From positions 1-27,277 of the forward strand of contig JAEYXQ010000023.1 of assembly GCA_023431205.1 (NCBI GenBank): DNA of 27,277 bases, given 5' to 3'. How positions within the stretch are numbered: position 1 is the first letter of the stretch; each line of letters opens with the position of its first letter. The notes beneath the pieces are model-generated. The model was not told where the DNA came from, searched no databases, and saw only the letters and a program-made list of their open reading frames with translations. This document shows positions 22,684-27,277 of this stretch, in pieces. The translations under genes and the position numbers were made by a program. The stretch comes from Pseudomonadota bacterium. Its GTDB lineage: Bacteria; Pseudomonadota; Alphaproteobacteria; Rhizobiales; Devosiaceae.

Positions 22684-23612
22684 GCCAGACTGCAACCATG
22701 ACCGGCCCGACGCCCGCCACCTCCGACGAGATCGTCGAGGCGCGCGGTCCCCGGCCCAAGCCGTTCTTCACCCCCAAGAAGATCATCCTCTATTCGATCC
22801 TGGTCTTCTTCTCGCTCTATTACCTGTTCCCGCTCTACGTGATGCTGTCGACATCGCTGAAGACGTTGCCCGAGATCCGGTTCGGCAACATCTTCGCGCT
22901 GCCGCAGACGCCGAACTTCGATGCCTGGATTAAGGCATGGAGCAGCGCCTGTACCGGCCTGACCTGCCAGGGCCTGTCGCCCGGCTTCTGGAACTCGGTG
23001 AAGATCACCATTCCGTCTACCATCGTGTCGATCTTCATCGCGGCGGTGAACGGCTATGCACTGGTCAATTGGCGCTTCAAGGGATCCGAGATCTTCTTCT
23101 CGATCCTGATCTTCGGCTCGTTCATCCCCTACCAGGTGATGCTCTACCCGCTGGTGATCATCACTCGCGAACTGGGTATCTTCGGGACGTTGCAGGCCGT
23201 GATCCTGATCCACACCATCTTCGGTATGCCGATCCTGACGCTCCTGTTCCGCAACTACTTCGCCTCGTTGCCACAGGAACTGTTCAAGGCGGCGCGCGTC
23301 GACGGGGCAGGGTTCTGGCGCATCTTCTTCGAGATCATGCTGCCAATGTCGCTGCCGATCTTTGTGGTGGCGCTGATCCTGCAGGTTACCGGTATCTGGA
23401 ACGACTTCCTGTTCGGCGTGGTGTTCGCCGGCACGCAGAACTACCCGATGACCGTTCAGCTCAACAACATCGTCAACTCGGCCCAGGGCACGCCCGAATA
23501 CAACGTGAACATGGCCGCCACCGTTCTGACCGGTCTCGTGCCGCTCATTGTTTACTTCGTGTCCGGCAAGTGGTTCGTCCGCGGCGTCGCTGCCGGTGCG
23601 GTGAAGGGATAA
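22680..23612 (+). CDS. Sugar ABC transporter permease (MalG/GtsC-type)
   Basis: A 310-residue second permease. The extracytoplasmic loop WSSACTGLTCQGLSPGFWNS is characteristic of GtsC-like glucose/mannose-type permeases, with a cysteine pair. The EAA loop is QELFKAARVDGAGFWRIFFE, and IWNDFLFGVVFAG is the usual late motif. ATG 22680 overlaps the upstream stop. An earlier frame start at 22641 lies inside the other permease gene and is unlikely. Four bases separate it from the ATPase gene. Confidence 0.95.
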   Translation: MSQTATMTGPTPATSDEIVEARGPRPKPFFTPKKIILYSILVFFSLYYLFPLYVMLSTSLKTLPEIRFGNIFALPQTPNFDAWIKAWSSACTGLTCQGLSPGFWNSVKITIPSTIVSIFIAAVNGYALVNWRFKGSEIFFSILIFGSFIPYQVMLYPLVIITRELGIFGTLQAVILIHTIFGMPILTLLFRNYFASLPQELFKAARVDGAGFWRIFFEIMLPMSLPIFVVALILQVTGIWNDFLFGVVFAGTQNYPMTVQLNNIVNSAQGTPEYNVNMAATVLTGLVPLIVYFVSGKWFVRGVAAGAVKG

Positions 23613-23616
23613 TCGA

Positions 23617-24699
<1,083 letters not shown>

Positions 24700-24725
24700 C
24701 GGACACCGGCGATTCAACGCCGTTC

Positions 24726-24747
24726 GCCATCGCTCATGAGCGGTGGC
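24726..24747 (+). other. Stem-loop between ATPase and isomerase genes
   Basis: GCCATCGCT (24726-24734) pairs with AGCGGTGGC (24739-24747), including one G-U pair, around a CATG loop. It separates the transport genes from the catabolic genes and may set mRNA stability of each segment. Confidence 0.4.
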
Positions 24748-24774
24748 CTCCCTCATACGACCAGAGGCCAAGTC

Positions 24775-25521
24775 ATGGACTACTCCTACCAGCTTTACAG
24801 CGCCCGTAACGAAGCGTCGCTCGAAGACACCCTCAAGACCCTCAAGTCCCTCGGCTACAGCCAGGTTGAAGGCTGGGGTGGCCAGTTCGGCGACCCGGCT
24901 GCCCTCGTTCAGAGCCTGAAGAATGCCGGCCTCACCATGCCGACGGCGCATATGGGCTACAGCCAGCTCGAGGACACCGACGCGGTGCTGAAGATCGTCG
25001 ACGCTGTCGGCATTCAGACCGTTTATTGCCCGGCCCCTCCGTCCGAAGAGTTCCGCAACGGCGGCGGTGACTGGCAGGGTTTCGCCGAGGGCCTCGCCCG
25101 CATCGCTTCTGCCTTCAAGGCCGCAGGCAAGGGCTTTGGCTACCACAACCACCACTGGGAATTCGGCAAGGTCAACGGCAAGACCCCGATCGAGATCATT
25201 CTCGACGCCTCTCCCGACCTGCAGTGGGAAATGGACCTCGCCTGGGTGGTGAAGGCCAACGAGGACCCGGTCGCCTGGATGGACCGGCTCGGCAGCCGCA
25301 TCACCGCCATCCACGTCAAGGATATCGCCCCCGCCGGCGAGGCGCTGGACGAAGACGGCTGGGCCGATGTTGGCCAGGGCACGCTCGACTGGAAGAAGCT
25401 GCTAGCCGACGCCAAGGCGAAGACCCGCGCCACCTATTTCGTGGCCGAACACGACAAGCCCAGCGACGCGATCCGCTTCGCTCGCCGGTCCATGGAAGCC
25501 CTCAAGGGCTACGGAGCATAA
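24775..25521 (+). CDS. Sugar phosphate isomerase/epimerase-like TIM-barrel protein
   Basis: A 248-residue member of the xylose-isomerase-like TIM-barrel superfamily, acting on a sugar or keto-sugar in the cytoplasm. Typical metal-site residues are visible in FGYHNHHWEF (His-rich strand), WEMDLAWV and AIHVKDIAP, and the C-terminal YFVAEHDKP supplies a late acidic residue. ATG 24775 is preferred because AGAGG precedes it and the conserved barrel starts there (DYSYQLYSARNEASLEDTLK); ATG 24736 lies in the intergenic hairpin. Members with a known substrate are few, so no specific reaction is assigned. The oxidoreductase gene follows after 2 bases. Confidence 0.88.
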   Translation: MDYSYQLYSARNEASLEDTLKTLKSLGYSQVEGWGGQFGDPAALVQSLKNAGLTMPTAHMGYSQLEDTDAVLKIVDAVGIQTVYCPAPPSEEFRNGGGDWQGFAEGLARIASAFKAAGKGFGYHNHHWEFGKVNGKTPIEIILDASPDLQWEMDLAWVVKANEDPVAWMDRLGSRITAIHVKDIAPAGEALDEDGWADVGQGTLDWKKLLADAKAKTRATYFVAEHDKPSDAIRFARRSMEALKGYGA

Positions 25522-25523
25522 GC

Positions 25524-26666
25524 ATGGCGAAGACCTATGGCGTCGGCATCATGGGTGCCGGCAACATCTCGAGCGCCTATCTGCGTCTCGCGCCGCTGTT
25601 CAAGAACCTCGAAGTTCGCGCCGTTGCGGACATCGTTCCCGAGGCCGCCCAGAAGCGTGCCGAGGAGTTCGGTGTTGCCGCGCAGACCCCCGATGAGCTG
25701 TTGAAGAACAGCGAGATCGACGTCGTCGTCAATCTCACGATCCCGGCGACGCACTACCAGGTGTCGATGGACATCGTCTCGGCCGGCAAGCATGCCTATT
25801 CCGAGAAGCCGTTCGTGCTGAGCCTCGAAGAGGGGATGGCGCTGCGCAAGGCGGCCGAAGATCGCAAGCTCGCCGTGGGCTCCGCCCCGGACACCTTCCT
25901 CGGCGGTGCGCACCAGCAGGCGCGCGAGATCATCGACTCCGGCAAGCTCGGCAAGATCATGAGCGGCACCACGCACGTGATGAGCCGCGGCATGGAGCAC
26001 TGGCATCCCAACCCCGACTTCTTCTTCCAGGTCGGCGGCGGTCCTATCCTCGATCTCGGCCCGTACTACGTCACCAACCTGATACACTTCCTCGGCCCGG
26101 TGCGGCGGCTCTCCGCCTTCACCAACATGGCGCGTGCGGAGCGCGTGGTGACGGCTCCGGGTCCTTACCAGGGTACCACCATCAAGGTCGGCACCCCGAC
26201 CACCATCCACGGTGTGCTGGAGTTCCATTCGGGCGCCATCATCACCGTTGGCGCCAGCTGGGACGTGGCGAGCCACGGCCACCATAACATCGAGCTCTAC
26301 GGCACCGACGGCACCATCTATGTGCCGGATCCGAACTTCTTCGGTGGTGACCTGGTGACGGCCGACATCGAGGGCAAGAAGACCCCGGTGACGCCGTGGG
26401 ATCACCCCTTCGGCAAGCCGAACCAGGGCCTAGACACCGACCAGCCGCGCTCCAATTACCGCGCTGCCGGCCTCTCCGACATGATGCTGTCGGTGGAGAA
26501 CGGCACCACGGCCCGTTGCGGCATCGACGTTGCGCTCCACGCCGTGGACGTGCTGACCAGCCTGCTCAAGGCCGGCGAGAGCGGCCAGGTGCTGACGCTG
26601 TCGACCACCTGCGAACGGCCGCGTGCGCTCGGTCCGGAAGAGGCTCGCGCTCTGCTGCGCGCCTGA
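25524..26666 (+). CDS. Gfo/Idh/MocA-family oxidoreductase
   Basis: A 380-residue NAD(P)-dependent sugar or polyol dehydrogenase. The nucleotide-binding fold opens with GVGIMGAGNISSAYL (about 6-20); Glu94-Lys95-Pro96 in YSEKPF is the catalytic-lysine motif. GGGPILDLGPYYVTNLIHFLG matches the conserved substrate-side helix, with the last His of the family's D...H pair present. ATG 25524 is preceded by GGAG overlapping the end of the isomerase gene. Related enzymes oxidise myo-inositol, glucose or the C3 position of glycosides; the true substrate is unknown here. Confidence 0.93.
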   Translation: MAKTYGVGIMGAGNISSAYLRLAPLFKNLEVRAVADIVPEAAQKRAEEFGVAAQTPDELLKNSEIDVVVNLTIPATHYQVSMDIVSAGKHAYSEKPFVLSLEEGMALRKAAEDRKLAVGSAPDTFLGGAHQQAREIIDSGKLGKIMSGTTHVMSRGMEHWHPNPDFFFQVGGGPILDLGPYYVTNLIHFLGPVRRLSAFTNMARAERVVTAPGPYQGTTIKVGTPTTIHGVLEFHSGAIITVGASWDVASHGHHNIELYGTDGTIYVPDPNFFGGDLVTADIEGKKTPVTPWDHPFGKPNQGLDTDQPRSNYRAAGLSDMMLSVENGTTARCGIDVALHAVDVLTSLLKAGESGQVLTLSTTCERPRALGPEEARALLRA

Positions 26667-26719
26667 GGAACGTACCGCGTTGACAGCGCCCGGGCGCCGG
26701 TCAACAGTGTGACAAATGC

Positions 26720-26753
26720 CTGAACAGGCGGCGGGCGATCGCCGCCTGTTCAG
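26720..26753 (+). terminator. 14-bp stem-loop after the oxidoreductase gene
   Basis: CTGAACAGGCGGCG (26720-26733) and its exact complement (26740-26753) enclose the loop GGCGAT, followed by TTT. The stem is very stable but the T run is short, so it may be a partial terminator or processing site before the next isomerase gene. Confidence 0.6.
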
Positions 26754-26831
26754 TTTCCGGCAGTGCCGGTCAAGCAAGAACAGGGCCCCACCCGTGCGGC
26801 GGGCAGGGGCCGCCACCAAGGGAGTGACTTC

Positions 26832-27277
26832 ATGCGCACCATCAAGGGTCCGGCGATTTTCCTCGCGCAGTTTGCGGGCGACGCCGCTCCGTTCGACAAT
26901 CTCGACAACATCTGCCGCTGGGCTGCTGGCCTTGGCTACAAGGGCGTGCAGATCCCGACCTGGGTGTCGAGCTTCATGGACCTCGAAAAGGCGGCCAGCT
27001 CAAAGACCTATGCCGACGAGATCAAGGGCATCGTGAACAGCCACGGGCTCGAGATCACCGAACTGTCGACGCACCTTCAGGGCCAGCTCGTCGCGGTGCA
27101 TCCGGCGTACGACACCGCCTTTGACGGCTTTGCTCCGTCATCGGTGCACGGCAACCCCAAGGCGCGCCAGGAATGGGCCGTCCAGACGATGATGAACGCC
27201 GCCAAGGCGTCTCAGAACCTGGGGCTCAAGGCTCACGCCACCTTCTCCGGTGCACTGGCCTGGCCGTACCTCTATCC
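26832..27277 (+). CDS. Second sugar phosphate isomerase/epimerase-like protein, 5' part
   Basis: The first 148 codons of a gene cut by the window end. The start MRTIKGPAIFLAQFAGDAAP, then LGYKGVQIPTW and LEITELSTHLQGQLVAVHPA fit the xylose-isomerase-like TIM-barrel superfamily, in a subfamily often found beside Gfo/Idh/MocA genes. AAGGGAG precedes ATG 26832. It differs clearly from the 24775 isomerase, so the locus encodes two different barrel enzymes. The C-terminal half and any following genes are not visible. Confidence 0.88.
   Translation, partial: MRTIKGPAIFLAQFAGDAAPFDNLDNICRWAAGLGYKGVQIPTWVSSFMDLEKAASSKTYADEIKGIVNSHGLEITELSTHLQGQLVAVHPAYDTAFDGFAPSSVHGNPKARQEWAVQTMMNAAKASQNLGLKAHATFSGALAWPYLY

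Overview
The window looks like chromosomal DNA of a GC-rich alphaproteobacterium of the order Hyphomicrobiales (Rhizobiales), possibly Devosia or a relative. This rests on base composition, protein style and the gene order aminotransferase - homoserine dehydrogenase - glpX - recJ. No phage, transposase, integrase or CRISPR array was seen, and nearly all the DNA is coding.

Layout. Positions 1-131 hold the end of rplM, followed by rpsI and a clear terminator. Next are a dicarboxylate/amino-acid:cation symporter (+) and, converging on it across a bidirectional terminator, a GT1-type glycosyltransferase (-). Positions 3706-4099 form the longest stretch without a conventional gene; it holds two candidate small ORFs (15 and 33 codons) and a long hairpin. 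A housekeeping block follows on the + strand: alaC-type aminotransferase, homoserine dehydrogenase with an unusual N-terminal domain, glpX, recJ, a DUF4336 protein and cfa. Then comes a two-gene membrane glycosylation module, a GT-C-like protein overlapping a GT2-GtrA fusion.

From 14.9 to 19.1 kb are tRNA-Glu(CTC), tRNA-Glu(TTC), an M15-type peptidase lipoprotein and a glyoxalase I (all -). These are followed by a double cold-shock-domain protein and a DUF192 lipoprotein (+), a hemolysin III/PAQR protein (-), an ArsR-family regulator and a small acidic proline-rich protein (+), and tRNA-Arg(TCT) (-).

From 19.1 kb to the end is a carbohydrate locus. A LacI-family repressor (-) is divergent from a CUT1 ABC importer (binding protein, two permeases, ATPase). 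The importer is followed by a TIM-barrel isomerase, a Gfo/Idh/MocA oxidoreductase and a second TIM-barrel isomerase cut by the window end. Two matching 14-bp palindromes lie in the divergent region, just downstream of a TTGACA promoter. The set suggests uptake of a sugar or glycoside and oxidation/isomerisation of it under LacI control; the substrate cannot be read from the sequence.

The most interesting signals are the HTH-like N-terminal extension on homoserine dehydrogenase with twin palindromes in its own upstream region, the small-ORF/hairpin unit at 3.8-4.0 kb, the uncharacterised sugar pathway with hairpins between its genes, and the structured leader of cfa.
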